In this document: positions 15,470-23,115 of the stretch, piece after piece
Layout of the letters: each line of letters starts with the position of its first letter
Position numbering within the stretch: the stretch's first letter is position 1
Assembly (NCBI GenBank): GCA_934647305.1
Contig: CAKUFI010000039.1
Coordinates: 1-25,657 of the forward strand
Direction: 5' to 3'
Length of the DNA: 25,657 bases
From: an uncultured Clostridia bacterium
Lineage (GTDB): Bacteria; Bacillota; Clostridia; Christensenellales; Aristaeellaceae
Notes under the pieces: generated by a model
Databases searched by the model: none
What the model was told of the DNA's origin: nothing
Seen by the model: only the letters and a program-made list of their open reading frames with translations
Position numbers and translations under genes: made by a program

Positions 15470-15780
15470 GAGCTTCGTTTGTCCCTCGAAGTTTATTGCG
15501 TGGATCAAAGTGCTTTGCGAGAGAGGCTTGGGGAGGCACAAAGGCAGAGTTGGCAGCAGGTGGAGCCGGGCACTGCCCGGTGGCGGCCTCTCAATCGTCC
15601 CTTCACTCTCCACCTTACGCCGGATTCGGGGATTCACGCATCTTTTCCCGCCATGTTATGTGGATCAATGTGCTTTCCGGGTGGGGGTTGGGGAGGCGCC
15701 TTTCTCAGAAAGGCGGCCTCCCCAACGTTCCTCCTCCCCAACGTTCCTCCTCCCTCAACGTTCCCCACGCACAGGAACGT
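15470..15780. repeat. Composite repeat module, locus 2
   Basis: This is the same module as 2995-3205 in opposite orientation. It has GGATCAAAGTGCTTTGC (15502-15518), the reverse complement of the CCGGGC-agt-GCCCGG palindrome, GGATCAATGTGCTTTCC (15662-15678), and a long hairpin at 15690-15723. In that hairpin GGGGAGGCGCCTTTCT pairs with AGAAAGGCGGCCTCCCC, with one bulged base. A short tail repeats AACGTTCC three times at 15724, 15740 and 15757. No gene is seen in it. Confidence 0.82.
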
Positions 15781-15837
15781 GGAAATGTCAAGTATTCCGG
15801 CTATAAACTAACAATTTTGGGCTTGTTTCACAAAATA

Positions 15838-15864
15838 TTGCGGTTCGTGCACATTCAACCGCAA
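15838..15864. promoter_or_regulatory. Inverted repeat upstream of nrdG, possible operator
   Basis: TTGCGGTT (15838-15845) and AACCGCAA (15857-15864) form a perfect 8-bp inverted repeat with an 11-bp centre, ending 5 bp before the minus-35. The overlapping segment 15829-15842 (CACAAAATATTGCG) matches 12 of 14 positions of the NrdR-box consensus. Confidence 0.45.
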
Positions 15865-15869
15865 CTTCC

Positions 15870-15897
15870 TTGCTTTTTTGCGCCCGCGTGCTATAAT
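15870..15897 (+). promoter_or_regulatory. Probable promoter of nrdG
   Basis: TTGCTT (15870-15875), a 16-bp spacer and a perfect TATAAT (15892-15897). Transcription would start near 15904, just before the ribosome binding site GGAGGGG (15919-15925). Confidence 0.65.
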
Positions 15898-15931
15898 GGC
15901 ATGCGGATGTTTTGTGTAGGAGGGGATGGGC

Positions 15932-16621
15932 ATGCTGATACTGGGCCTGCAGAAGCTGACCCTGCTGGACTATCCCGGCCGCACGGCCTGCACGGTGTTT
16001 ACGGGCGGCTGCAACTTTCGCTGCCCCTTCTGTCATAACGCGCCGCTGGTGCTGCCCGGGCGCGAGCAGGAGCCGTATACCGAGGAGGAAGTCCTTTCTT
16101 ATTTAAAAAAACGTGCGGGCCTGCTCGACGGCGTGTGCGTGACGGGCGGCGAGCCGACGCTCCAGGAGGATCTGGAGGCCTTTTTAAGGCAGGTCAGGGC
16201 GCTGGGCTACCCGGTCAAGCTGGATACGAACGGAAGCCGTCCGGAGGCGCTCAGGGCGCTTATCGGGCAGGGGCTGCTCGACTACGTGGCCATGGACGTC
16301 AAGTCCTCGCCGGAGGAGTACGCGCGCGCGTGCGGCGTGCCGGTCGACCTTGAGAAGGTGAATGAGAGCATCGACCTGCTGCTCTCCGGCTGCGTGGATT
16401 ACGAGTTCCGCACGACCGTCGTCGCGGGGCTTCACACCCCGCAGATCATCGAACAGACCGCCAGGCGAATCGCCGGGGCGAAGCGCTATTTTCTTCAGGC
16501 GTTCGTGGACTCGGGCGACCTGATCACGCCCGGCTGGCACGCGCTTTCGCGGGAGGAAATGGAAGCCTGCGCGCAGGCAGCCCGCAAGCACGTCCCGTTC
16601 GTCGAGCTGCGCGGCGTGTGA
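15932..16621 (+). CDS. nrdG: Anaerobic ribonucleotide reductase activating protein
   Basis: This small radical SAM enzyme (229 residues) generates the glycyl radical on NrdD. The cluster motif GGCNFRCPFCHN provides three cysteines (27, 31, 34 in this numbering), and VCVTGGEPTLQ binds SAM. There is no ferredoxin-like insert, unlike the GRE activase at 3270-4136, which fits an NrdG-type partner. The start is ATG 15932, since GGAGGGG (15919-15925) ends 6 nt before it but abuts the in-frame ATG at 15926. nrdD follows after 197 bp with its own promoter, so the two genes need not be strictly co-transcribed. Confidence 0.92.
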   Translation: MLILGLQKLTLLDYPGRTACTVFTGGCNFRCPFCHNAPLVLPGREQEPYTEEEVLSYLKKRAGLLDGVCVTGGEPTLQEDLEAFLRQVRALGYPVKLDTNGSRPEALRALIGQGLLDYVAMDVKSSPEEYARACGVPVDLEKVNESIDLLLSGCVDYEFRTTVVAGLHTPQIIEQTARRIAGAKRYFLQAFVDSGDLITPGWHALSREEMEACAQAARKHVPFVELRGV

Positions 16622-16654
16622 CGCGCGACTGTGGATAACACCTGATATCCCCCA

Positions 16655-16684
16655 TCAATCCACAAGATGTTGTGGATTGATTTT
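16655..16684 (+). terminator. Palindrome after nrdG, possible terminator overlapping an NrdR box
   Basis: TCAATCCACA (16655-16664) and TGTGGATTGA (16671-16680) form a perfect 10-bp stem with a 6-nt loop, followed by TTTT (16681-16684). The U-tract is short. The same bases include the first NrdR-like box. Confidence 0.5.
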
Positions 16685-16706
16685 GCGTGACCACTATATG
16701 TTGTGG
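16660..16706. promoter_or_regulatory. Tandem NrdR boxes upstream of nrdD
   Basis: Box 1, CCACAAGATGTTGTGG (16660-16675), and box 2, CCACTATATGTTGTGG (16691-16706), resemble the NrdR consensus CACWATATATWGTG. Box 2 deviates at one position and box 1 at two. Their centres are 31 bp apart, three helical turns, the spacing known for NrdR pairs. NrdR represses ribonucleotide reductase genes when dNTP/ATP is plentiful. The boxes lie 50-100 bp upstream of the best nrdD promoter. Confidence 0.82.
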
Positions 16707-16757
16707 CACACGCCACGTTAAATTCGCTTCCCCGGCCCCAAGTTGTTGCAAATGCGA

Positions 16758-16786
16758 TTGACGAGAGGCCATGATCGGGCTACAAT
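16758..16786 (+). promoter_or_regulatory. Probable promoter of nrdD
   Basis: TTGACG (16758-16763), a 17-bp spacer and TACAAT (16781-16786). Transcription would start near 16793. The binding site GAGGAG (16803-16808) precedes ATG 16819. Confidence 0.75.
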
Positions 16787-16818
16787 GGGCTTAAGAGCTA
16801 CTGAGGAGAGAGAGCAGA

Positions 16819-19191
16819 ATGTATAAGGTTCAGACAGCGGATGGGCGCACTGTGCCCTTCAGGATCGAGAAAATCGCGGACTCCCTGCGCAGGGCGTTTG
16901 AGGAGGACTGCGTCGAGTATACCGACAGCACGATCGACTATCTGGCGGTTATGGTGACCAGCGACTTCCAGCGCAGGATCCAGGACGGCCTGATCGCGGC
17001 GCAGGAAATCGAACGCAGCGTGGAGGCCGTGCTCAGCCGCGGCGGCTATCCGGGCGTGGCGCGCGCCTATGCCCGCCTGCACGAGGGCTGCGCGCAGGAG
17101 ACCTTCGGCACGACGCTGGACTACCGCAAGGTGGTGGACAACTACCTGAACATCAACGACTGGCGCGTCAAGGAGAACTCGACCGTCACCTACTCGGTGG
17201 GCGGCCTGATTCTGTCCAATTCGGGCGCGATCACGGCCAACTACTGGCTCAGCCAGGTTTATGACCCCGAAATCGCCGAGGCGCATCGCTCCGCGGCCAT
17301 TCACCTGCACGACCTGTCCATGCTCACCGGCTACTGCGCGGGCTGGAGCCTGAAGCAGCTGATCCAGGAGGGACTGGGCGGCGTGCCGGGCAAGATCAGC
17401 TCCAAGCCGGCCAAGCACCTGTCCACGCTGTGCAACCAGATGGTCAACTTCCTGGGCATCATGCAGAACGAGTGGGCGGGCGCGCAGGCGTTCTCGTCCT
17501 TCGACACCTACCTCGCCCCCTTCGTCCGGGTGGATCACCTGAGCTACGAGGAGGTCAAGCAGGCGGTGCAGGGCTTCGTCTTCGGCGTGAACACTCCCTC
17601 CCGCTGGGGCACGCAGGCCCCGTTCAGCAACATCACGCTGGACTGGACGGTGCCGCCGGATCTGGCCGACATGAACTGCATCGTGGGCGGCGAGGAGATG
17701 GACTTCTGCTACCGCGACTGCCAGAAGGAAATGGACATGGTCAACAAGGCCTTCATCGAGACCATGATCGAGGGCGACGCCAACGGCCGCGGCTTCCAGT
17801 ACCCGATTCCGACCTACTCCATCACGCGCGCCTTCGACTGGAGCGACACCGAGAACAACCGCCTGCTCTTCGAGATGACCGCCAAGTACGGCACGCCCTA
17901 CTTCAGCAACTACGTCAACAGCGACATGGAGCCCAGCGACGTGCGCAGCATGTGCTGCCGCCTGCGGCTCGACCTGCGCGAGCTGCGCAAGAAGAGCGGC
18001 GGCTACTTCGGCTCGGGCGAGAGCACCGGCTCGGTGGGCGTGGTGACGATCAACCTGCCGCGCATCGCCTATCTGGCCGCGGATGAGCAGGACTTCTATG
18101 CCCGTCTCGACCGCCTGATGGACGTGTCCGCCCGCTCGCTCAAGATCAAGCGCACGATGATCACGAAGCTGCTCGATCAGGGCTTGTATCCCTACACGAA
18201 GCGCTACCTGGGCACCTTCGACAACCACTTCTCTACGATCGGCCTGGTGGGCATGAACGAGGCCGCGCTCAACGCCAAATGGCTCAGGCAGGATCTGACG
18301 CAGCCTGAGGCGCAGCAGTTCGCGAAGGACGTGCTCAACCACATGCGCGCCCGCCTGTCCGACTATCAGGAGATGTACGGCGACCTGTACAACCTCGAGG
18401 CAACCCCGGCCGAGTCGACCGCCTACCGCCTGGCCAAGCACGACCGCGAGCTGTACCCCGACATCATCACCGCCGCCGAGGGCAACGGCACGCCCTACTA
18501 CACCAACAGCTCGCATCTGCCGGTGGGCTATACCGAGGATCTGTTCACCGCGCTGGACATCCAGGACGAGCTGCAGACCCTGTACACCTCCGGCACGGTC
18601 TTCCACGCCTTCCTGGGCGAAAAGCTGCCCGACTGGCAGGCCGCCGCCGCGCTGGTGCGCAAGATCGCCGAGAATTACCGCCTGCCCTACTACACCCTCT
18701 CGCCGACTTACTCCATCTGCAGGCACCACGGCTACATCAGCGGCGAGGTGTACGTCTGCCCGGTCTGCGGCGAAAAGACCGAGGTCTATTCCCGCATCAC
18801 CGGCTACTATCGCCCGGTGCAGAACTGGAACGACGGCAAGCTGCAGGAGTTTAAGCAGCGCAAGGAGTACGACCTGGGCGCCTCCGTCTTCAAGAAAAAG
18901 CAGCCTGCGCTCAAGGCCGAGCAGTCTGCCGAAAAGCCGGCCGAGGCGACCGCGGACGCGGCGGGCGAGAAGCTCCTGTTCGTGCGCAAGACCTGCCCCA
19001 ACTGCCGCGCCGCCGAGGCGCACCTCAAAAAGGCGGGGGTGGACTGCCGTATCCTTGTGGCCGAGGAAAACGCCGACCTGGTGCGCCGCCTGAACATCAA
19101 GGGCGCGCCCACGCTGGTTGTGCCGAAGGGCGATCAGGCGCAGCTGTACTACGGCGTGCCCGAAATCAAGAAGTACATCCAGTCCATGTAA
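16819..19191 (+). CDS. nrdD: Class III ribonucleotide reductase with fused thioredoxin/glutaredoxin-like domain
   Basis: This 790-residue enzyme reduces ribonucleotides to deoxyribonucleotides under anoxia. Residues 1-90 form an ATP-cone (regulatory) domain. The barrel carries MCCRLRLDL, and the radical glycine G662 is in RITGYYRPVQNWNDGK. The zinc site is C634, H637, C647, C650; the CxxH...CPxC form is usual in this family. After a charged, Ala-rich linker (about 690-715), residues 716-790 form a redox domain with C726-P-N-C729, a typical cis-Pro segment (KGAPTLVV) and a glutaredoxin-like length. It may reduce the active-site disulphide in place of formate. A thioredoxin reductase-like gene follows 91 bp downstream, which supports this. 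The activase nrdG lies upstream. Confidence 0.95.
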   Translation: MYKVQTADGRTVPFRIEKIADSLRRAFEEDCVEYTDSTIDYLAVMVTSDFQRRIQDGLIAAQEIERSVEAVLSRGGYPGVARAYARLHEGCAQETFGTTLDYRKVVDNYLNINDWRVKENSTVTYSVGGLILSNSGAITANYWLSQVYDPEIAEAHRSAAIHLHDLSMLTGYCAGWSLKQLIQEGLGGVPGKISSKPAKHLSTLCNQMVNFLGIMQNEWAGAQAFSSFDTYLAPFVRVDHLSYEEVKQAVQGFVFGVNTPSRWGTQAPFSNITLDWTVPPDLADMNCIVGGEEMDFCYRDCQKEMDMVNKAFIETMIEGDANGRGFQYPIPTYSITRAFDWSDTENNRLLFEMTAKYGTPYFSNYVNSDMEPSDVRSMCCRLRLDLRELRKKSGGYFGSGESTGSVGVVTINLPRIAYLAADEQDFYARLDRLMDVSARSLKIKRTMITKLLDQGLYPYTKRYLGTFDNHFSTIGLVGMNEAALNAKWLRQDLTQPEAQQFAKDVLNHMRARLSDYQEMYGDLYNLEATPAESTAYRLAKHDRELYPDIITAAEGNGTPYYTNSSHLPVGYTEDLFTALDIQDELQTLYTSGTVFHAFLGEKLPDWQAAAALVRKIAENYRLPYYTLSPTYSICRHHGYISGEVYVCPVCGEKTEVYSRITGYYRPVQNWNDGKLQEFKQRKEYDLGASVFKKKQPALKAEQSAEKPAEATADAAGEKLLFVRKTCPNCRAAEAHLKKAGVDCRILVAEENADLVRRLNIKGAPTLVVPKGDQAQLYYGVPEIKKYIQSM

Positions 19192-19210
19192 TCCACGGAA
19201 TGAAAAAGAG

Positions 19211-19240
19211 GGGGAGGCTGCCGGACAATGGCGCCTCCCC
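19211..19240 (+). terminator. Hairpin between nrdD and trxB
   Basis: GGGGAGGC (19211-19218) pairs perfectly with GCCTCCCC (19233-19240) around a 14-nt loop. No T-run follows directly, so it may only attenuate transcription into trxB. Confidence 0.55.
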
Positions 19241-19282
19241 GATCTGAGTTTATGATCCCCTGCAAGTGAAAGGAGCCCTGCA

Positions 19283-20194
19283 ATGAACAGCTATGACCTG
19301 ATCGTCGTGGGCGGCGGCCCGGCCGGCATGACGGCGGCGCTGTACGCGCTGAGAAACGGCAAGACCGTGCTGCTGCTGGAGAAAAACGCGTTCGGCGGCC
19401 AGATGAACGACTCGCCGCGCATCGAGAACTACCCGGGCATCCCCTCGATCAGCGGACTGGAGCTGGCCGACCGCATGATGCGCCAGATTATCGATCAGGG
19501 CGCGCAGGTCGAGCTGGAAAACGCCGTGCATATCGACTCGAACGGCCCGCGCAAGCTGGTGCGCACCGAGGAGGGCTCGGTCTACGAGGCGGGCGCGGTC
19601 GTGCTGGCCACCGGCGCGAGGCATCGCCTGCTTGGCCTTCCCGGCGAGGAGGAGCTGATCGGCAGCGGCGTGTCCTTCTGCGCGCTGTGCGACGGCGACT
19701 TCTTCGCGGGGCAGGAGGTGGCGGTCGCGGGCGGCGGCAACTCGGCGCTGATGGAGGCGCTGATGCTGTCGGATGTGTGCGCACGCGTGACCATCGTGCA
19801 GGATCTCGACCATCTGACCGGCGAGAAGAGCATGCAGGAGGCGCTTTCTGCCCGCGAAAACGTGCGCATACTGACCGGGCAGCGCATACTCGGCCTGCTC
19901 AGCGAGGACGGAAAACTGACCGGCCTGCGCCTGAAGGCCGCGCGCGGCGAGACCCGCCTGCCGGTGAGCGGCCTGTTCGTCGCCATCGGCCTGATTCCGG
20001 ACAACGAGCCCTTCGCCGACCAGGCCGCGCTCGACTCGCAGGGCTATGTCGCCGCCCGGGACGACTGCCTGACCGACCACGAGGGCGTGTTCGCCGCCGG
20101 GGACTGCCGCACCAAGGCCGTCCGCCAGATCGCGACCGCCGTCGCCGATGGGGCCGTCGCTGCGCTGGCCGCCTGCAGGTACCTGAATCGCTGA
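19283..20194 (+). CDS. trxB: Thioredoxin reductase-like flavoprotein
   Basis: The 303-residue protein is a FAD/NAD(P)H disulphide reductase of low molecular weight thioredoxin reductase type. It shows the FAD motif VVGGGPAGM (residues 8-16), ATGARHR, the redox pair C133-A-L-C136 followed by DGD, a second nucleotide-binding motif GGGNSA, and the C-terminal FAD contact FAAGDCR. The usual pair is CATC, so CALC is a mild variant. AAGGAG lies 7-8 nt before ATG 19283. Its place right after nrdD with a fused CPNC domain suggests it feeds electrons to that domain, though it may also serve free thioredoxins; ferredoxin rather than NADPH cannot be excluded as its donor. Confidence 0.9.
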   Translation: MNSYDLIVVGGGPAGMTAALYALRNGKTVLLLEKNAFGGQMNDSPRIENYPGIPSISGLELADRMMRQIIDQGAQVELENAVHIDSNGPRKLVRTEEGSVYEAGAVVLATGARHRLLGLPGEEELIGSGVSFCALCDGDFFAGQEVAVAGGGNSALMEALMLSDVCARVTIVQDLDHLTGEKSMQEALSARENVRILTGQRILGLLSEDGKLTGLRLKAARGETRLPVSGLFVAIGLIPDNEPFADQAALDSQGYVAARDDCLTDHEGVFAAGDCRTKAVRQIATAVADGAVAALAACRYLNR

Positions 20195-20211
20195 ACGCAG
20201 GAGGGCAAAGT

Positions 20212-20733
20212 ATGGTACTGGAACCGCAGGATTTGAAGCTGTTTTTTGAACTGTGACTGCCGCTGCTGGACTACGTAAACGGAAGGTGTAAGGCTCTGGA
20301 GGGCGCGGCGAAAACCATTGGGGATGTGAAGAGCATTGCCGACTGCCTGTGGGCGCGTCCCCAGATGATCGACGAGTACCTTGCTCAGGCCGGACTGCCC
20401 GAGGAGCGCGCTGAACTGGTCGCCGCCTGGAAGCGCTGTATACCCGGCAGGTTCTTCATCGAACGCCACCTGAAAAAGGGCTCGGTGTTCATTCACACGG
20501 AAGGCGGGGCGGTCTACCTGGTTTCCGGGCTCCAGTCGAGCCGGGAGGAAATGCTTGATGGACGACCGCTGCCCGCCATGGTCAACACGACGCTGATCCC
20601 CTTCCGGGGACGGATCGTGACCGACGGGCTGATTGCGCTTTCCCGTGTGCGCTTCGGCAGGAACTATCGTGAAGAGCTCAGAGAAATCTATATGAATGCG
20701 AAGAAAAGCGGCGAGCTTCACCTCATCATATGA
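20212..20733 (+). pseudogene. Conserved hypothetical protein, interrupted by an in-frame TGA
   Basis: A good ribosome binding site (GGAGGG) and ATG 20212 open a frame that reads MVLEPQDLKLFFEL, meets TGA at 20254-20256, and continues in the same frame as LPLLDYVNGRCKALEG to the stop at 20733 (173 codons in all). The downstream part (PGRFFIERHLKKGSVFI..., LIPFRGRIVTDGL) resembles a widespread Firmicutes hypothetical family whose function I do not know. Codon 15 would be TGG (Trp) if one base were restored. Other genes here end in TGA, so the code is standard. A shortened product from GTG 20326 (135 residues) is possible but lacks a binding site. A sequencing error is the alternative. Confidence 0.75.
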
Positions 20734-20743
20734 AAAAGCGAGA

Positions 20744-20766
20744 CCCGGGGAAGATGATTCCCCGGG
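20744..20766. terminator. Bidirectional terminator-like hairpin
   Basis: CCCGGGGAA (20744-20752) pairs perfectly with TTCCCCGGG (20758-20766) around GATGA, between convergent genes. On the minus strand a T-run follows after five bases, so it serves the dprA-like gene better than the plus-strand gene. A second perfect hairpin, ACGCCAGC-gct-GCTGGCGT, lies at 20774-20792. Confidence 0.65.
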
Positions 20767-20818
20767 CTTATGTACGCCAGCGCTGCTGGCGTGTGGTTCT
20801 ATACAGAGCTTTGTGCAT

Positions 20819-21748
20819 TTACAGACCTTTCAGGGAAGCTTGTCCGCTGACGAACCGCGGCGGCTGTACCCTGACCGGCTGCTGCTCGGCGAATATGTCG
20901 CCCGCCTGGCCGCCCCGCGCAAACAGCGCCGCCTCGCCCGCGCCGCCGTGGGGGAAGACCTGCGCCCAGCCGTGCTCGAGCGCGTCGCTTGCGCAGCGCC
21001 AGGTGCCGCCGATCCCGTCGCGCGCGCCGATCGCCAGCAGCCTTCCCGCGTGCGCGGCGATGTAGTGATTGCGGGCCAGGGCGCGATAGGTGGCGAAGCC
21101 CTCCTCGGGCAGCGCGCTCGAGAGCAGCAGCAGCCGTCCCTCGCCGACCGCGCGCTCGACCGACGGGTGCGCCAGCCGGGCCCGCAGCCCCACCGCCGGG
21201 AAGCACACGCATTTTCCGCCCGCGCCCAGCGCCGCGTATTCGCACAGCGTATCGACGCCCCGCGCCCCGCCTTCGCATAGCGCAAGGCCCTTCTCGGCGC
21301 AGGCCCTGCCCATCCGGGTGGCGAAGCGCCGCATTTCCTCGTCGGGCTCGCGGCTGCCGGTCACGCCCAGCGCGGCCTGGCGAAGGATCGCCGACTCTCC
21401 GCACGCCAGAAACACCAGCGGCGCGCCCAGGCTGCCTGTGCCCAGCGCCTGCGCCATCGCGGCGGGATAGTCTCTGTCGCCCTGCACCAGGGAATAAATG
21501 CCCTCGGCCGCGTACCTCGTCAGCTCGCGGAGCACCTCGTCTGCGCGGTTGAGCAGGCGCACCATCCGCAGGCCCAGCCCCTCCCCGTAGCGCTCGCACA
21601 GCTGCGCGGGGGAGTACAGGTGAACGCGGCTGATTTCCTCGCGCAGGAGCGGCAGCCTCCACCACTGGGAAATGGTCAGCGCCTGTTCCTCGGGCGGCAG
21701 GCCAACCCGGCTGAACAGCAGCAGCAGGTTCATTCGCGTGGACTGCAC
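20819..21748 (-). CDS. DprA/Smf-like DNA-processing family protein
   Basis: The 309-residue product resembles DprA/Smf, which binds single-stranded DNA and loads RecA in transformation or recombination. An N-terminal helical part contains VQGDRDYPAAMAQ, and a Rossmann-like fold follows: LGVTGSREPDEEMRRFATRMGRACAEKGLALCEGGARGVDTLCEYAAL matches the family's GSR...G.ARGID signature. Later parts diverge: RALARNHYIAAHAGRLLAIGA replaces the usual RNRIIAGLS...VEA. GTG 21748 is chosen because GAAGGAGGG lies 6 nt upstream; the codon at 21772 lies beside the minus-10 and start site of its promoter. It is transcribed alone, ending at the hairpin at 20744-20766. It could be a specialised DprA paralogue rather than the canonical one. 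Confidence 0.8.
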   Translation of the reverse strand: MQSTRMNLLLLFSRVGLPPEEQALTISQWWRLPLLREEISRVHLYSPAQLCERYGEGLGLRMVRLLNRADEVLRELTRYAAEGIYSLVQGDRDYPAAMAQALGTGSLGAPLVFLACGESAILRQAALGVTGSREPDEEMRRFATRMGRACAEKGLALCEGGARGVDTLCEYAALGAGGKCVCFPAVGLRARLAHPSVERAVGEGRLLLLSSALPEEGFATYRALARNHYIAAHAGRLLAIGARDGIGGTWRCASDALEHGWAQVFPHGGAGEAALFARGGQAGDIFAEQQPVRVQPPRFVSGQASLKGL

Positions 21749-21780
21749 GGCGATCCCTCCTTCAGACGGCATTCTATGCC

Positions 21781-21809
21781 ATTATAACCGAACGGAGAGC
21801 CGCCGTCAA
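21781..21809 (-). promoter_or_regulatory. Sigma-A-type promoter of the dprA-like gene
   Basis: On the minus strand TTGACG (21809-21804), 17 bp and TATAAT (21786-21781). The start of transcription near 21774 leaves a short leader before GTG 21748. Confidence 0.85.
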
Positions 21810-21838
21810 TCGAACACAGGATGAAGTTTGCGCGAATC

Positions 21839-22522
21839 TCAGCCGAACTTGTCCGACCCGGAAAGGTTCTGCTCGAGCGCCTCGGCCCGCGCGTTTTTGT
21901 GGGAGAGCAGCCAGGCAAACACCTCGGGATTGGCATAGGTCGCGTCCCAGGCGTTGTGGCTGTCCTCGGGATACACGGTCAGGCGCGCGCTGCCGCCGAA
22001 GCGGTTGGTCCACTCGACCATGTGCTCGCTCTCGCTGAGCATGACCACCGGGTCGCCCTGGCAGTGAAACGCCCAGACCGGCACGTTTTTGAGCTGGCTC
22101 GCGCTCCAGCAGACGCCGCCGCCGCAGATGGGCACGATCGCCGCGAACAGCTCCGGGTGCGACTCGGCCAGCAGCCATGTGCCGTAGCCGCCCATGCTGG
22201 TTCCCAGGCAGTAAAAGCGATCCGCGTCCACATAGGGCAGCTCGTGCGCGAACTTCGCCAGGCGGCTCAGCTGCTCGAACAGGTCGAGCCAGGTGTACTC
22301 GTGGCACTGCGGCGCGATGACGATGAACGGAAAGTCTTCCATGCGGTCGAGCGCGGTGAAAAACGGATTGCCCAGCAGCAGGCCGAGGTCGGTTCCCCGC
22401 GTGCCGGAGCCATGCAGAAACAGGATGCAGGGATACCTTTTCGCCGGGTCGAAGCCGCGCGGCCTGCGAATCACGTACTGCATTGTCTCGAATTTCAGCT
22501 TCTCAACGGTCGGTGTCTCCAT
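21839..22522 (-). CDS. Alpha/beta hydrolase, esterase/prolyl-oligopeptidase-like
   Basis: This is a cytosolic-looking serine hydrolase of 227 residues without a signal peptide. The oxyanion region is ILFLHGSGTRG, the nucleophile elbow GTSMGGYGTW, and the remaining triad members are likely the Asp in FHCQGDPVV and the His in EDSHNAWD. The pattern resembles the predicted peptidase/phospholipase-carboxylesterase group. ATG 22522 has GAGGG 8 nt upstream; ATG 22537, in frame and overlapping the NUDIX stop by 4 bp, is the alternative. It follows the NUDIX gene directly, so the two form an operon. The substrate is unknown. Confidence 0.85.
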   Translation of the reverse strand: METPTVEKLKFETMQYVIRRPRGFDPAKRYPCILFLHGSGTRGTDLGLLLGNPFFTALDRMEDFPFIVIAPQCHEYTWLDLFEQLSRLAKFAHELPYVDADRFYCLGTSMGGYGTWLLAESHPELFAAIVPICGGGVCWSASQLKNVPVWAFHCQGDPVVMLSESEHMVEWTNRFGGSARLTVYPEDSHNAWDATYANPEVFAWLLSHKNARAEALEQNLSGSDKFG

Positions 22523-22533
22523 ACTTTTTTCCC

Positions 22534-23115
22534 TCATTTCGTGTATTCAGTCAGGCGGCGGTTGAGCTTTTCGTAGATTCGCCGCGCCATCCAGGGCTCG
22601 GTGCAGGCGGCGATCGCCTCCGCGGGCGCAAACCACCTCGCGCCGCTGTTTTCGTCCGGCTTGGCGCGAAGGGGCAGGCCGTCATCCGCCTCAAACAGAT
22701 AGGTGACGTTCAGGTGCAGGTGCGAGGGCACATACACGCCTCGCTTTTCGTGGCCGTTCACGGTCAGTATCTCCAGCGAGACCGGCGCCTCCGAAAGCGC
22801 GCGCAGCCCGGTCAGGCCGCTCTCCTCGCAGGCCTCCCGCCGCGCCACCGCGCACAGGTCGGTTTCGCCGTCCGCGTGCCCGCCCGTCCAGGCCCAGGAG
22901 CGGTAGATGTTGTGCCAGATCATCAGCACGCGGTCGCACCGCGCGTTCGTGACCCACGCCGAGGCGGTGAAGTGCGCCAGGCGGTTCGCCCGCTCGAAGG
23001 GACGCTCGCCCTCCTCGAGAAAGCGCAGCATCAGCGCCCGGTCGCAGGCCTCCTGCTCGTTTACCGGGCGGTATTCGGCCAGCTGCCCGGCCAGGAATTC
23101 GTATTCAGGCTTCAT
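22534..23115 (-). CDS. NUDIX hydrolase
   Basis: The 193-residue protein belongs to the NUDIX family, which hydrolyses nucleoside diphosphates linked to another group. The NUDIX helix reads GGHADGETDLCAVARREACEESGL; the GGHADG opening is a known subgroup variant and spaces the first Glu slightly differently from the canonical box. The catalytic REACEESG core is intact. The rest resembles housekeeping members that act on small phosphorylated compounds. ATG 23115 has GAGGT about 7 nt upstream. It is the first gene of a two-gene unit with the alpha/beta hydrolase; array 3 lies upstream. Confidence 0.9.
   Translation of the reverse strand: MKPEYEFLAGQLAEYRPVNEQEACDRALMLRFLEEGERPFERANRLAHFTASAWVTNARCDRVLMIWHNIYRSWAWTGGHADGETDLCAVARREACEESGLTGLRALSEAPVSLEILTVNGHEKRGVYVPSHLHLNVTYLFEADDGLPLRAKPDENSGARWFAPAEAIAACTEPWMARRIYEKLNRRLTEYTK

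Noticed and set aside
15479..16038. Open frames across repeat array 2
   Set aside because: They are read through palindromic repeats, overlap nrdG in another frame, and match only the translated repeats of the other loci.
18718..18768. Loss of a zinc ligand in NrdD (CxxH instead of CxxC)
   Set aside because: The CxxHGY...CPxC form is, to my knowledge, common in class III enzymes, so it is not a defect.
16798..19023. A 741-residue open frame on the minus strand opposite nrdD
   Set aside because: The antisense frame is open because of the high GC third-position bias of nrdD; its composition (Val, Leu, His, Gly, Ala-rich) is low in family signal and it has no ribosome binding site.
20254..20256. 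Selenocysteine at the in-frame TGA
   Set aside because: I see no convincing bacterial SECIS-like hairpin just downstream, and the position suits Trp rather than a redox Cys.
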